Shown: in pieces, positions 34,934 to 43,302 of the stretch
How positions within the stretch are numbered: the first letter of the stretch is position 1
How the letters are laid out: every line of letters starts with the position of its first letter
Assembly (NCBI RefSeq): GCF_000829435.1
Contig: NZ_JXRP01000006.1
Span: 124,001 to 188,000, forward strand
Direction: 5' to 3'
Origin: Jeotgalibacillus soli
GTDB taxonomy: Bacteria; Bacillota; Bacilli; Bacillales; Jeotgalibacillaceae
DNA: 64,000 nucleotides
Translations under genes and position numbers: made by a program
Notes under the pieces: generated by a model
Databases searched by the model: none
Told to the model about the DNA's origin: nothing
What the model saw: only the letters and a program-made list of their open reading frames with translations

Positions 34934-35026
34934 ATGAGCGATGGTTTCAGCCGCTCCTTTGCGTTTATCGTTGTAATTTTTGTTTTGCTTATCATCGTAG
35001 GATGTTCTTGCATGGGCATTTACTAA
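34934..35026 (+). CDS. YjcZ family sporulation protein (30 aa)
   Basis: A 30-residue protein, MSDGFSRSFAFIVVIFVLLI then IVGCSCMGIY: a short polar start and one membrane helix, lacking the Gly/Tyr repeat of its neighbour. GGGAGGTAG precedes ATG 34934. It is co-oriented with, and probably co-transcribed with, the 52-aa gene. Confidence 0.85.
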   Translation: MSDGFSRSFAFIVVIFVLLIIVGCSCMGIY

Positions 35027-35084
35027 ATTCCCAATGTATATAATATTAATGATAAGTAAGTTTATCTAGAGTAGTAACAGAGTG

Positions 35085-35117
35085 AGGGCAGATTATCATA
35101 TTCTGTCCTTGTTTCTT
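35085..35117 (+). terminator. Possible terminator after the YjcZ genes
   Basis: AGGGCAGA and TCTGTCCT pair with one G-T and are followed by TGTTTCTTCT, a weak tail. Confidence 0.45.
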
Positions 35118-35237
35118 CTGAAATTGCTATTGGGCTGAATACCTCACTCAACCACCCTTCCGTAATTAATTGATGGTATCTTTTACCCTGCTGTAACATC
35201 ACTATTAAAATCCATACATAAACAGGTGGAGGGTTTT

Positions 35238-35321
35238 ATGCTTAAGCCTGCACTGCATCTGTTAATTCGCCGCTATACAAATTTGTTTTTACAGCAGCAG
35301 GTTTTTGGTGAAAATAAATAG
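35238..35321 (+). CDS. Possible 27-codon ORF, unknown
   Basis: ATG 35238 after GGTGGAGGG opens a 27-aa frame beginning MLKPALHLLIRRYTNLF. The ribosome site is good but no family is recognised; it may be the start of a lost gene. The rest of 35118-35480 is AT-rich with nothing supportable. Confidence 0.3.
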   Translation: MLKPALHLLIRRYTNLFLQQQVFGENK

Positions 35322-35480
35322 GCTTTCCTCGAATAATATCATGTTATATTTCCTCACATATTTGACATAAAAAAATAAGATAGGAATAGATTGTTTAAGA
35401 ATAGGGAGTAAAAGTTAGAAGTCTTATTTCCTGAAGACCCTCGTATCTAAAAATTTGTGACAGAGAAGGAATATGACCGT

Positions 35481-35864
35481 ATGGCAAAATACAAAAATGA
35501 AGACATCTTTCAAATCGTTCAAACAGAAAATGTGAAATTTATCCGGCTGCAGTTCACGGATATCTTAGGAACCATTAAAAATGTAGAAATACCTGCTTCT
35601 TAATTAGAAAAGGCATTAACCAATGAAATCATGTTTGATGGATCCTTGATCGAGGGGCTTTGTGCGAATTGAGGAAATGGAATTGTGAATCTACCTTCTA
35701 CATTATCTCATGCGTTGGAAAATTTGAAGAAGGCTCAAGTCATTGTGAACGCATTAGGAAAGCATTTATTTCAGCACTTTATTGAAGCGACGGAAATGGA
35801 GTGGGATCTGTTTCGGACTCAGGTCCATCCGTGGGAACGTGAGCAGTGTATTAAATATTATTAA
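35481..35864 (+). pseudogene. glnA: Type I glutamine synthetase with large internal deletion
   Basis: ATG 35481 begins [19 protein letters not shown], then [21 protein letters not shown] and an in-frame TAA at 35600, followed by LEKALTNEIMFDGSLIEGL, all from the GlnA N-terminus. About 300 codons are missing. The extreme C-terminus then follows: [17 protein letters not shown] and [13 protein letters not shown]. All ATP- and glutamate-binding residues are gone. Confidence 0.85.
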
Positions 35865-35922
35865 TGATTGGCTAGTGGGTGCTTTTACAAAAATCAGCTC
35901 CCAAGAGGAAGGGTGATGGCGT

Positions 35923-37773
35923 TTGTGTGGAATTACAGGATGGATCGATTGGAATAAAGATTTGACCAAAGAAGTCGCAACCATGAAAAAAATGGTACAG
36001 ACGCTTGGGAAGAGGGGGCCGGATGCGTCGAATGTTAAGGCTGCGGTTCATGCATTGTTAGGTCATACGCGGCTTGTGGTTGTGGATCCTGCTGGCGGGG
36101 GACAGCCAATGGAAAAAACGAAAAATGAACGCAGCTACACGCTTGTTTACAACGGAGAGCTATACAATACTGAAGACATTCGAAAGGAGCTGCTGAAGCG
36201 GGGGTATACCTTCTCGTCTCATTCTGATACAGAGGTTCTGCTGACTGCTTATATCGAGTGGAAAGAAAAATGTCTGGATTATTTTAACGGCATTTTCGCC
36301 TTTGCCGTTTGGGATCATGAAGACCAAAAGCTGTTTGTGGCGAGAGATCGTCTTGGTGTAAAACCAATTTTTTATCAGGAAAAGAATGGATCTTTACTGT
36401 TCGGCTCTGAGCTTAAAGCCATCTTGGCTCATCCAGATGTCAAAAATGAAATTGATCGAGAGGGGTTGCAGGAAGTATTTGGACTGGGACCTTCCAGAAC
36501 ACCTGGTCATGGCATCTATAAAGGGGTCAATGAGCTTCGTCCGGCTCATGCCTTTATTTATGATCAAAATGGAATAAAGGTTTGGAGATATTGGAATGTC
36601 GAGAGCAGGGAGCATGAACATTCATTAGAAGACACGATTGAGAGGGTAAGGTTTCTTTTAGAGGATGCTGTGCAAAGGCAGCTCGTTGCGGATGTTCCTG
36701 TTTGTACGTTCTTGTCTGGAGGGATTGATTCAAGTGCCATTAGTGCAATTGCTTCCGATTATATGAAGCAACAGCGCAGAGGCTCGTTTCATACGTATTC
36801 GATTGATTTTGATCATAACAGTAAGTATTTCAAAGCGAATCAGTTTCAGCCGAATGAGGATGGACCTTGGATCAGTATCATGCAGCAATTCTTAGGGTCC
36901 ACGCATCATTCAACTGTTATGGATAATGAAGAACTTGCTTATCGGCTGAAGGATGCCATGATCATACGCGATTTGCCGGGAATGGCTGATGTAGATTCGT
37001 CGCTATTGTGGTTCTGTGAGCTAATAAAAGAGAATTTCACGGTAGGCTTGTCGGGAGAATGTGCAGACGAGATTTTCGGAGGATATCCGTGGTTTTACAA
37101 AAAAGAACTGTTAAATGACGGAAGCTTTCCATGGATGAAATCTCAACAGGAAAGAGAGGGTCTTCTGCTTCCACACTGGCAGCAAAAGCTTCAGCTCACC
37201 GATTATGTGCGTGATCGCTACCAGGATGCGATCGCAGAAACGCCGCGGCTGGACGGTGAAAATGAACAGGAAACACGTCGCAGGGAAATGTCTTATATCA
37301 ATATGATCGGATTTATGAGCACGCTGCTGGATCGAAAAGACCGCATGAGCATGGGAGCAAGCCTCGAGGTACGGGTTCCTTTTGCCGACCATCGAATCGT
37401 GGAGTATGCCTGGAACATCCCCTGGGAAATGAAAATGCTCAATGGATATGAAAAAGGGATTTTACGCAAAGCATTGGAGGGAATCTTACCAAATGAAATC
37501 CTCTATCGAAAGAAAAGTCCATATCCGAAAACGCATCATCCAGACTATACAGCTGCAGTAAAGAGGATGTTAATAGAAGTTGTGGAGAACGCATCCTCGC
37601 CAATTCTCGAACTATTATCAAAAGAAAAAATAAAAGAAATTGCAGAATCAGAAGGCTCCTCATTTAAAGGACCGTGGTTCGGCCAGCTTATGACAGGTCC
37701 ACAGCTCATCGCCCATCTTGTACAGATGAATATGTGGCTTGAGGAATATAATGTGAATATCCTTGATCATTGA
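35923..37773 (+). CDS. asnO: Glutamine-hydrolysing asparagine synthetase, AsnO-like
   Basis: 616 aa. The start is TTG at 35923, giving MCGITGWID with the catalytic Cys2 of the glutaminase domain (residues 2-200: RGPDA, NGELYN, SDTEVLL). The synthetase domain has the ATP motif FLSGGIDSS near residue 265 and GECADEIFGGYPW near residue 378. GGAAGGGTGATGG precedes the start. The length is closest to B. subtilis AsnO, the sporulation-linked paralogue (about 614 aa), rather than AsnB or AsnH. It lies directly after a broken glutamine synthetase. Confidence 0.92.
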   Translation: MCGITGWIDWNKDLTKEVATMKKMVQTLGKRGPDASNVKAAVHALLGHTRLVVVDPAGGGQPMEKTKNERSYTLVYNGELYNTEDIRKELLKRGYTFSSHSDTEVLLTAYIEWKEKCLDYFNGIFAFAVWDHEDQKLFVARDRLGVKPIFYQEKNGSLLFGSELKAILAHPDVKNEIDREGLQEVFGLGPSRTPGHGIYKGVNELRPAHAFIYDQNGIKVWRYWNVESREHEHSLEDTIERVRFLLEDAVQRQLVADVPVCTFLSGGIDSSAISAIASDYMKQQRRGSFHTYSIDFDHNSKYFKANQFQPNEDGPWISIMQQFLGSTHHSTVMDNEELAYRLKDAMIIRDLPGMADVDSSLLWFCELIKENFTVGLSGECADEIFGGYPWFYKKELLNDGSFPWMKSQQEREGLLLPHWQQKLQLTDYVRDRYQDAIAETPRLDGENEQETRRREMSYINMIGFMSTLLDRKDRMSMGASLEVRVPFADHRIVEYAWNIPWEMKMLNGYEKGILRKALEGILPNEILYRKKSPYPKTHHPDYTAAVKRMLIEVVENASSPILELLSKEKIKEIAESEGSSFKGPWFGQLMTGPQLIAHLVQMNMWLEEYNVNILDH

Positions 37774-37841
37774 GATGAAAGCAAGAGGGCCGGAATATGC
37801 TGCCCCTTTTTATTTTGTGTAGCCCATTTGGAAGTGTATAA

Positions 37842-37876
37842 AAAAGCTCCAAGCCAATTTGGTTTGGAGCTTTTGT
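37842..37876. terminator. Bidirectional terminator between asnO and the GntP gene
   Basis: AAAAGCTCCAA and TTGGAGCTTTT are perfect arms between two convergent genes. Confidence 0.85.
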
Positions 37877-37892
37877 TAAAAATAATGATGAA

Positions 37893-39248
37893 TTAAATAC
37901 CTGGTAAAATTCCGGAAAACAGGCTGAGAAGGTAGACCATCCCAAGTGCACTTAGGCCTGCAAGGAAGCCGCCGATTGTCCAAGCCTTTAACGTTTGAGG
38001 AATCGTAAGCTTACCAAATTTGTTGACCACCCAGAAACCGGAGTCATTCGGCAACGACAATCCGATACCTCCTGCACAAATGGCAAGCCCCAGCAGGATT
38101 GGTGAGATACCCAGGTCTAATGCTAGTGGCCCCATAATGCTCGATGTTGTAACGAGTGCTACGGTAGCCGAGCCAAGGGAAGCACGTAAGATTTGTGAGA
38201 AAATAAATGCTAACAGCAGAACCGGAATGCTCCAGCTTTGCATTGTGGCAATTAAATATTCGCCAATTCCACTTTGGTTAATAACGGCACCAAACGCACC
38301 ACCTGCACCGGTAATCAGAAGGATAATTCCAGCGGAGCTTATCGCTTCTGAATAAAGGCTTTCTTTCGCAGCAGTAATGTAAGGTGAAAGTACTATAATT
38401 GCTGCAATTACACTAATAAATAGCGCTATGTTTTTATCCCCGACAAAGCCGAATATAGTTGAAATAATCGCATCTGGGAAGAGTAGCTGAGAGATCGTAT
38501 TCCCTAAGATCAAGACAATTGGCAAAGAAAGCATCAGAAAGGAAATACCTGTACCAATTTCTTTTTTTGGTGTCTCTTTCGTTACTGCGATTTCATCCTC
38601 TTCTTCAAATCCAGCCCCTGTCTTAACACGCTTTCCAACAAACATACCATATAGGTAGCCACCCACTAATGTAGCGGGGATTGCACATATGATGGCATAA
38701 AGAATGAATAGTCCGAGATCTGCTTGTGTATTTTCTGCTACGACAAGCGGTCCTGGGGTTGGAGGAATCATACTGTGAGAAACAATTAATCCAACACCGA
38801 GAGCTGTAACAAATGTAACGACGGAGATGCCTGTTTTTTTCGATAAACTTTTAATTAAACCACTTAAAATAACGAAGGCGGCATCAAAGAATACTGGGAT
38901 TGAGACGGCTGTTCCGGTTAACGCAAGACCAGCAGGAGATTTTTGTTTGCCAAACCCCTTCAGTACAGCATGAGCAATTTTTTCAACAGCCCCCGACGCA
39001 GCTAAAAACTGACCGAAAATAACCCCTAATCCAATAAGAATCCCAACGCCCGCAAGTGTATTTCCGAATCCGGTTGTGACGATTCCAGGCACTTCTGCAA
39101 TAGGAATGCCAATCGCAACTGCAGTGGCAAACGCGACGCCTATTAGTGAGAGAAACGGTTCAACTTTCAGCTTTAAGATGAGGAAAAACAATGCAGCTAG
39201 CGATAAAAGAAAAATAACAATCAACATATTCCCTGTTACCATGATCAA
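37893..39248 (-). CDS. GntP family sugar-acid permease
   Basis: 451 aa with 12-14 spans. Landmarks are PLVVAENTQADLGLFILYAI near residue 165, ITGAGGAFGAVINQSGIGEYL near residue 315, cited in part, and LPNDSGFWVVNKFG near residue 410. GntP proteins import gluconate, related aldonates or threonate by proton symport. It ends the three-gene operon with a four-carbon acid sugar kinase and a GarR/LtnD-like dehydrogenase, so threonate, erythronate or a similar acid is the likely cargo. Confidence 0.9.
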   Translation of the reverse strand: MIMVTGNMLIVIFLLSLAALFFLILKLKVEPFLSLIGVAFATAVAIGIPIAEVPGIVTTGFGNTLAGVGILIGLGVIFGQFLAASGAVEKIAHAVLKGFGKQKSPAGLALTGTAVSIPVFFDAAFVILSGLIKSLSKKTGISVVTFVTALGVGLIVSHSMIPPTPGPLVVAENTQADLGLFILYAIICAIPATLVGGYLYGMFVGKRVKTGAGFEEEDEIAVTKETPKKEIGTGISFLMLSLPIVLILGNTISQLLFPDAIISTIFGFVGDKNIALFISVIAAIIVLSPYITAAKESLYSEAISSAGIILLITGAGGAFGAVINQSGIGEYLIATMQSWSIPVLLLAFIFSQILRASLGSATVALVTTSSIMGPLALDLGISPILLGLAICAGGIGLSLPNDSGFWVVNKFGKLTIPQTLKAWTIGGFLAGLSALGMVYLLSLFSGILPGI

Positions 39249-39283
39249 CTCTCCCCTTATGTGTGAAGTAGATTTCTACAATA

Positions 39284-40714
39284 TTACTTTTCTAACAGCA
39301 TGACCACTTCTTTTAAAGTAGTGACAGCACCGACGTTACCTGGAAAAATCACGTATGGAATATGTGGGAATGTACTTTCTTCTCCGGTTTTCCATACTGG
39401 TATTCCTGGAGCAATTTGTCCTAGAACCGTTGCTCGTTTGACCTGCAATCCTTTTGTTCCAACATCACTTGATGTAATACCGCCTTTAGCGATGACATAA
39501 TTAGGACGAACAGTGAAGTTTCGGACAATGCTTGTGACAGCTTCTGAGATTTCCACAGAAAGCTTTAATTCCTCCTCCTTCATCCCGTCACCTAGATCTA
39601 AGCGCTCTCTTTTTGTATAAATGGCTGTTGTTACCCCTTTTGAAACCATTTCTTCAGCTTCAGCTTGTACGCGATGAATCTCTTGCTGGAAAGCATTTTT
39701 GTGTAATGCAAGATGGCAATCAAACTCAATAAAATGAATCGAAGATAAAGATTGCAGCGCGTTTAACTGCTCTGTTGTTTTTTGAACGTGAGAACCAACG
39801 ACAATGAGTCCTCCCGTGTCTATATCTTTTTCAATCAATTCGCTTCTCGTCAGAATCGGACGGGAAGAGATGTTGCCGATTACTTTAGTGAAGGTTGCGG
39901 CTGTTCTAAACATGAAATGTTTCCCTTTTTGTATCGCTTGAATAAGTGCAATGGAAAAAATCATGATGTCTTCTTCTTCTAATGCATTTACGACTACTTT
40001 ACCAAACTGAGAAACTTGCATCAGCTGGTCCACGATCTTTTGAATATCTAAACGACGAATGGATTCCAGTGAGATGGATGTGACCGAATCTTTTTTAAAA
40101 TGACCGTTTGTTTTCTCTTCAATCCATTCTCCTAAATGGCTAGATTTATAACCGAAAGTCCGATCTTTAGAGAATTCCGTTTCGCCGGCTGGCATAAGAA
40201 TATCGTCTTGCAGCACATAGTGGATATTATCTACTGTAAGTCTTCCTCCTTCTTTAAAGAAGGGCATTAATATTTCTCCATCAAAGGATGTTTTTCCAGC
40301 GCTCTCGATTGTATCTCTCATTACCTCTGTTTCTAGCGGGTAATGTCCTCGCAATGTTGAATCTCCTCGACTGATTATTAAATAGGGGCGGTTCTGTTTC
40401 TCGGAGATTTTTTCTGCGCGTAAAGCAATGTCGTGATGGATCGTTTCGGTTTCCCTTGCTGAATACGCCCGTGAATTCGTTAGGATAAAGAAGATGTCGT
40501 TGTCTTCAAGAAACCCTTTTTCAATCGTTTCTTCTGACCAATCGGTATACACAGAGACGTTATGGACGGTTTGAACACCAGTCGGATCGTCATCAAGTAC
40601 AATGATTTTATGCTTAAAGGATGGACGGATTTCAGCCCATTTTTTTTTGATTTCATTGCTGTCGATCCTAGGATAAGCGCTTGTTACATCAGCTATACAA
40701 TGCAAAGTGGTCAT
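39284..40714 (-). CDS. Four-carbon acid sugar kinase (DUF1537/OtnK family)
   Basis: 476 aa. The N-terminal domain has VLDDDPTGVQTVHNVSVYTD near residue 40, the family signature, and ISRGDSTLRGHYPLE near residue 115. The C-terminal nucleotide-binding domain has ARGGITSSD-like sequence (IAKGGITSSDVGTKGL) and IPYVIFPGNVGAV. Such kinases phosphorylate 3-oxo-tetronate, 2-oxo-tetronate or D-erythronate. Its start overlaps the upstream dehydrogenase stop by four bases, so the two are translationally coupled. Confidence 0.9.
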   Translation of the reverse strand: MTTLHCIADVTSAYPRIDSNEIKKKWAEIRPSFKHKIIVLDDDPTGVQTVHNVSVYTDWSEETIEKGFLEDNDIFFILTNSRAYSARETETIHHDIALRAEKISEKQNRPYLIISRGDSTLRGHYPLETEVMRDTIESAGKTSFDGEILMPFFKEGGRLTVDNIHYVLQDDILMPAGETEFSKDRTFGYKSSHLGEWIEEKTNGHFKKDSVTSISLESIRRLDIQKIVDQLMQVSQFGKVVVNALEEEDIMIFSIALIQAIQKGKHFMFRTAATFTKVIGNISSRPILTRSELIEKDIDTGGLIVVGSHVQKTTEQLNALQSLSSIHFIEFDCHLALHKNAFQQEIHRVQAEAEEMVSKGVTTAIYTKRERLDLGDGMKEEELKLSVEISEAVTSIVRNFTVRPNYVIAKGGITSSDVGTKGLQVKRATVLGQIAPGIPVWKTGEESTFPHIPYVIFPGNVGAVTTLKEVVMLLEK

Positions 40715-41607
40715 AATACAACCCCTTTTCGAACCTCGACCTTAGCAAGTTTTTCATAGTATTGGACGAGACCGCTGTGATCTTCAGCTGCTTTCCCATC
40801 AACTTTGAGAGCGTGGAACATTTCTAATACCTGACTGGAGAGAGGGAGAGGCACGCCAATTGTATGTGCTGTATCCATCACATTTGTTAAATCCTTCAGA
40901 TTGATGTCAATGCGCCCTCCAGCAATAAAGTTGCGCTCTAAAATCATTGGCACCTTGGCATCGAGCACAGCACTTCCTGCGAGTCCGCCACGGATCGCTT
41001 CATACATTTTCTCTACATCAATTCCAGCCTTTGCGGCCAGCACGAGTGCCTCTGACATCGCTGCAATATTGACATTGACAATGATTTGGTTGGCCAGTTT
41101 TGCCGTAGCTCCACAACCATTGCCCCCAACAAGAACAATATCCTCTCCCATACAAGCAAGAACAGGCTTTACTTTTTCAAATAGGTGATTTTCTCCGCCC
41201 ACCATGATTGAGAGTGTTCCATCAATCGCTTTTGGCTCACCGCCGCTGACCGGGGCATCCAGCATGTAAATTTGTTGCAGCTGTAAGATATCAGCTAACT
41301 CTTTGGATATCACAGGTGAGATGGAACTCATGTCAATGACGATCGTTCCTGGTTTTGCTCCATGAATGACACCGTTTTCATTTAGTAGAACACTTTTTAC
41401 ATGTTCAGAGTTTGGAAGCATGGTGAAAATAACGTCACTAACTTGTGCAACTTCTTTTGGCGATTGTGCAGCAGTTGCACCCGCTGCGCTGACTTGCTGA
41501 ATCGCTGCTTCGTTTATATCAAATACTGTTACGTCATAACCACTAGTAAGTAAATTAAGTGTCATAGGTTTTCCCATAATACCAAGTCCGATAAATCCAA
41601 GTTTCAT
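40711..41607 (-). CDS. GarR/LtnD-like 3-hydroxyacid dehydrogenase
   Basis: 298 aa beta-hydroxyacid dehydrogenase. The Rossmann motif GFIGLGIMGKPMTLNLL is at the N-terminus, the substrate loop DAPVSGGEPKA near residue 120, and the catalytic Lys in GCGATAKLANQIIV near residue 170. Known members are tartronate semialdehyde reductase and L-threonate dehydrogenase. With the kinase and GntP genes it fits a threonate or erythronate pathway; the usual decarboxylase/aldolase and isomerase are not in the operon. AAGGAGGAG precedes the start, and a cre-like site and paired operator lie upstream. Confidence 0.9.
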   Translation of the reverse strand: MKLGFIGLGIMGKPMTLNLLTSGYDVTVFDINEAAIQQVSAAGATAAQSPKEVAQVSDVIFTMLPNSEHVKSVLLNENGVIHGAKPGTIVIDMSSISPVISKELADILQLQQIYMLDAPVSGGEPKAIDGTLSIMVGGENHLFEKVKPVLACMGEDIVLVGGNGCGATAKLANQIIVNVNIAAMSEALVLAAKAGIDVEKMYEAIRGGLAGSAVLDAKVPMILERNFIAGGRIDINLKDLTNVMDTAHTIGVPLPLSSQVLEMFHALKVDGKAAEDHSGLVQYYEKLAKVEVRKGVVL

Positions 41608-41625
41608 TCTTTCTCCTCCTTGTTT

Positions 41626-41639
41626 TTAAAGCGTTTTCA
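41626..41639 (-). promoter_or_regulatory. cre-like catabolite repression site
   Basis: On the minus strand TGAAAACGCTTTAA matches TGWNANCGNTNWCA except at position 13. It lies between the promoter and the start of the sugar-acid operon, a normal position for CcpA repression. Confidence 0.5.
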
Positions 41640-41672
41640 TTTATTGAATTGATTGTACACGATTTTTTATTT

Positions 41673-41705
41673 TATGTATACAATAATATTATTTTTGTAT
41701 ACATA
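41673..41705. promoter_or_regulatory. Paired TGTATACA operator between the sugar-acid operon and its GntR regulator
   Basis: TATGTATACAA (41673-41683) and TTGTATACATA (41695-41705) are perfect inverted 11-mers, each itself a TGTATACA palindrome, with centres 22 bp apart, two helical turns. B. subtilis GntR binds a TTGTATACAA core, so the divergent GntR-family protein is the likely binder. A minus-strand TACAAT -10 lies at 41652-41657. Confidence 0.65.
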
Positions 41706-41760
41706 AATATTTTCCTTAATCCTTTTAAAAGCGCTTCACTCCCTCTATACTTTTAAATAC

Positions 41761-41883
41761 ATGGCTTTGTTAAACGTGTTTGTTGATTTCCGCTGCAGGT
41801 GCTCACTTCTCGCTTCAGCCCGCAGGAGTCTCGCCCCTTCCGCTCCAATCAACGCTGTGCAAAAATCAACAATGGACTTTAAC
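41761..41883. repeat. Dispersed repeat, copy C
   Basis: About 123 bp, reverse orientation to copies A, B and E: TTGTTGATTTCCGCTGCAGG at one end and TGTGCAAAAATCAACAATGG at the other. It sits between the paired operator and the GntR coding region and accidentally extends the GntR reading frame upstream. Confidence 0.78.
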
Positions 41884-42024
41884 CTAGCTAATTACAAAGA
41901 GATAAAATCTGTATTTCCTTGTCTTGAGGTAAAAAAGGAGGAGAATAAGACTGCTGCGGAGACCGAAACCATTAATAAAAAATGGACATTTGTCGGAACT
42001 TTCTTGTTTGCAGCGGTTCGTGCT

Positions 42025-42654
42025 ATGACAAAACCAACACAGCAATCAGCTTATTTAAATGCTTATGAAGCGATACGAGATAAAATATTCAACGGGGAAC
42101 TGACAGGAGGAACAAAGCTTGTAGAGGAAAGGCTTGCTGAAGAGCTGGGAGTTAGCAGGACGCCTATTCGCGAGTCCATTCGAAAACTGGAACAAGAGGG
42201 TCTCATTAAAAATAGAAAAGTTGCCAATCCAAGTGATGCAGATCTACGCCATATGTTTCAAGTTCGTATGCTCCTTGAGGGTTTTGCAGCAAGATCGGCA
42301 GCAACCTATATGAGTGAAGAATCATTAACCAAGCTCCATGAGTGTGTCATAACAGGTCGGAATGGCACAGTAGAAGAGATTATGATGGCAAACTATGCTT
42401 TTCATGACATTATTGTGCAAGCAAGTCATAACCCTGTTATGATTGATATCATTGACCGAATGCAGTCAATCATTTACTTGTTTAGAAAAACGGTTGTGTA
42501 TCATAAACGGCCATTTTTAATCGACGAACATGAAGAAATATATGAGGCTATTCGGGATCATGACGGAGACAAGGCGGAGAAACTGATGAAGGAACATTTA
42601 CAAGCAGATCTGGACTTTTGCCTGCATTTATTGCAAAGAGGGCAGCTAAAGTAA
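42025..42654 (+). CDS. GntR family regulator, FCD (FadR-like) subgroup
   Basis: About 209 aa from ATG 42025. The winged helix covers residues 12-75 (YEAIRDKIFNGELTGGTKL, then ELGVSRTPIRESIRKLEQEG) and the FCD ligand domain residues 85-200, with metal-binding His in YAFHDIIVQASHNP and HLQAD-type positions. The frame is open far upstream, but that part is repeat copy C and should not be translated. ATG 42025 has no good ribosome site; AAAGGAGGAG at 41936 is followed by no start codon at usable distance, so the true start is uncertain. It probably represses the divergent sugar-acid operon. Confidence 0.82.
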   Translation: MTKPTQQSAYLNAYEAIRDKIFNGELTGGTKLVEERLAEELGVSRTPIRESIRKLEQEGLIKNRKVANPSDADLRHMFQVRMLLEGFAARSAATYMSEESLTKLHECVITGRNGTVEEIMMANYAFHDIIVQASHNPVMIDIIDRMQSIIYLFRKTVVYHKRPFLIDEHEEIYEAIRDHDGDKAEKLMKEHLQADLDFCLHLLQRGQLK

Positions 42655-42716
42655 AAAAGTATTTCGAGCAGCAAAGATATACGCTATGTGCATACTTTCT
42701 TAGGTAGATCACTAGT

Positions 42717-42754
42717 ACAAAAAACAGCCTGATGAGACACCTCATCAGGCTGTT
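42717..42754 (-). terminator. Terminator of the GNAT gene, shared with the GntR gene
   Basis: AACAGCCTGATGAG and CTCATCAGGCTGTT are perfect 14-bp arms around ACAC; on the minus strand TTTTTG follows. Confidence 0.88.
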
Positions 42755-42771
42755 ACAATTTTAATAGACCA

Positions 42772-43266
42772 TTATTTTTGCAGAATAAGCTGGTAAAAAT
42801 GTACGTCCTGCCATTGATCGAATTTGTATCCCACTTCTTTGAAGGCGCCGGCAAATTGAAAGCCGAATTTTTTGTGAAGTCTAACGCTTGCTTCGTTGCC
42901 GCCGGTGATGCCGCCGATCATGACATGGTAGTCCAGTGATTTAGCACGCTGGATAATTTCTTCCATAAGTATATTTCCAAGTCCTTTTCCTTGATGGTTA
43001 GGGGCTATGTAAATGGAAAGTTCCTTCGTTAAATCGTATGCAGCTTTTTCTCGAAATGGACTTATGCAGCTGTAGCCAGCAATTTCACCATCAATATCAG
43101 CAACTATGAGCGGATGTTTTTCTCCATATTTTGAATACCATATCTTACGTTCTTCTAAGGACTGTTCCTTTAGATCGAACGTAGCTGTTGTGTTTCTAAT
43201 GGCTTCGTTATAAATTTCCAGTATGGCTGGTAGATCATCTATGCCTGCTTCTCGAATATGAACCAT
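42772..43266 (-). CDS. GNAT acetyltransferase, phosphinothricin acetyltransferase-like
   Basis: 164 aa. Landmarks of the Pat/YwnH group are IREAGIDDLPAILEIYNEAI at the start, the acetyl-CoA loop YIAPNHQGKGLGNILMEEII near residue 92, GGITGGNEASVRLHKKFGF near residue 118, and VGYKFDQWQDVHFYQ near the end. Relatives acetylate phosphinothricin or methionine sulfoximine. It ends in a strong terminator and stands alone. Confidence 0.9.
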   Translation of the reverse strand: MVHIREAGIDDLPAILEIYNEAIRNTTATFDLKEQSLEERKIWYSKYGEKHPLIVADIDGEIAGYSCISPFREKAAYDLTKELSIYIAPNHQGKGLGNILMEEIIQRAKSLDYHVMIGGITGGNEASVRLHKKFGFQFAGAFKEVGYKFDQWQDVHFYQLILQK

Positions 43267-43302
43267 GGTCTTCCTCCAACATCATTCTATTTTTATTTTA
43301 TC

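Noticed and set aside
41761-42024. 88-codon N-terminal extension of the GntR regulator
   Set aside because: It is encoded by repeat copy C and low-complexity sequence, and lies before the conserved winged helix.
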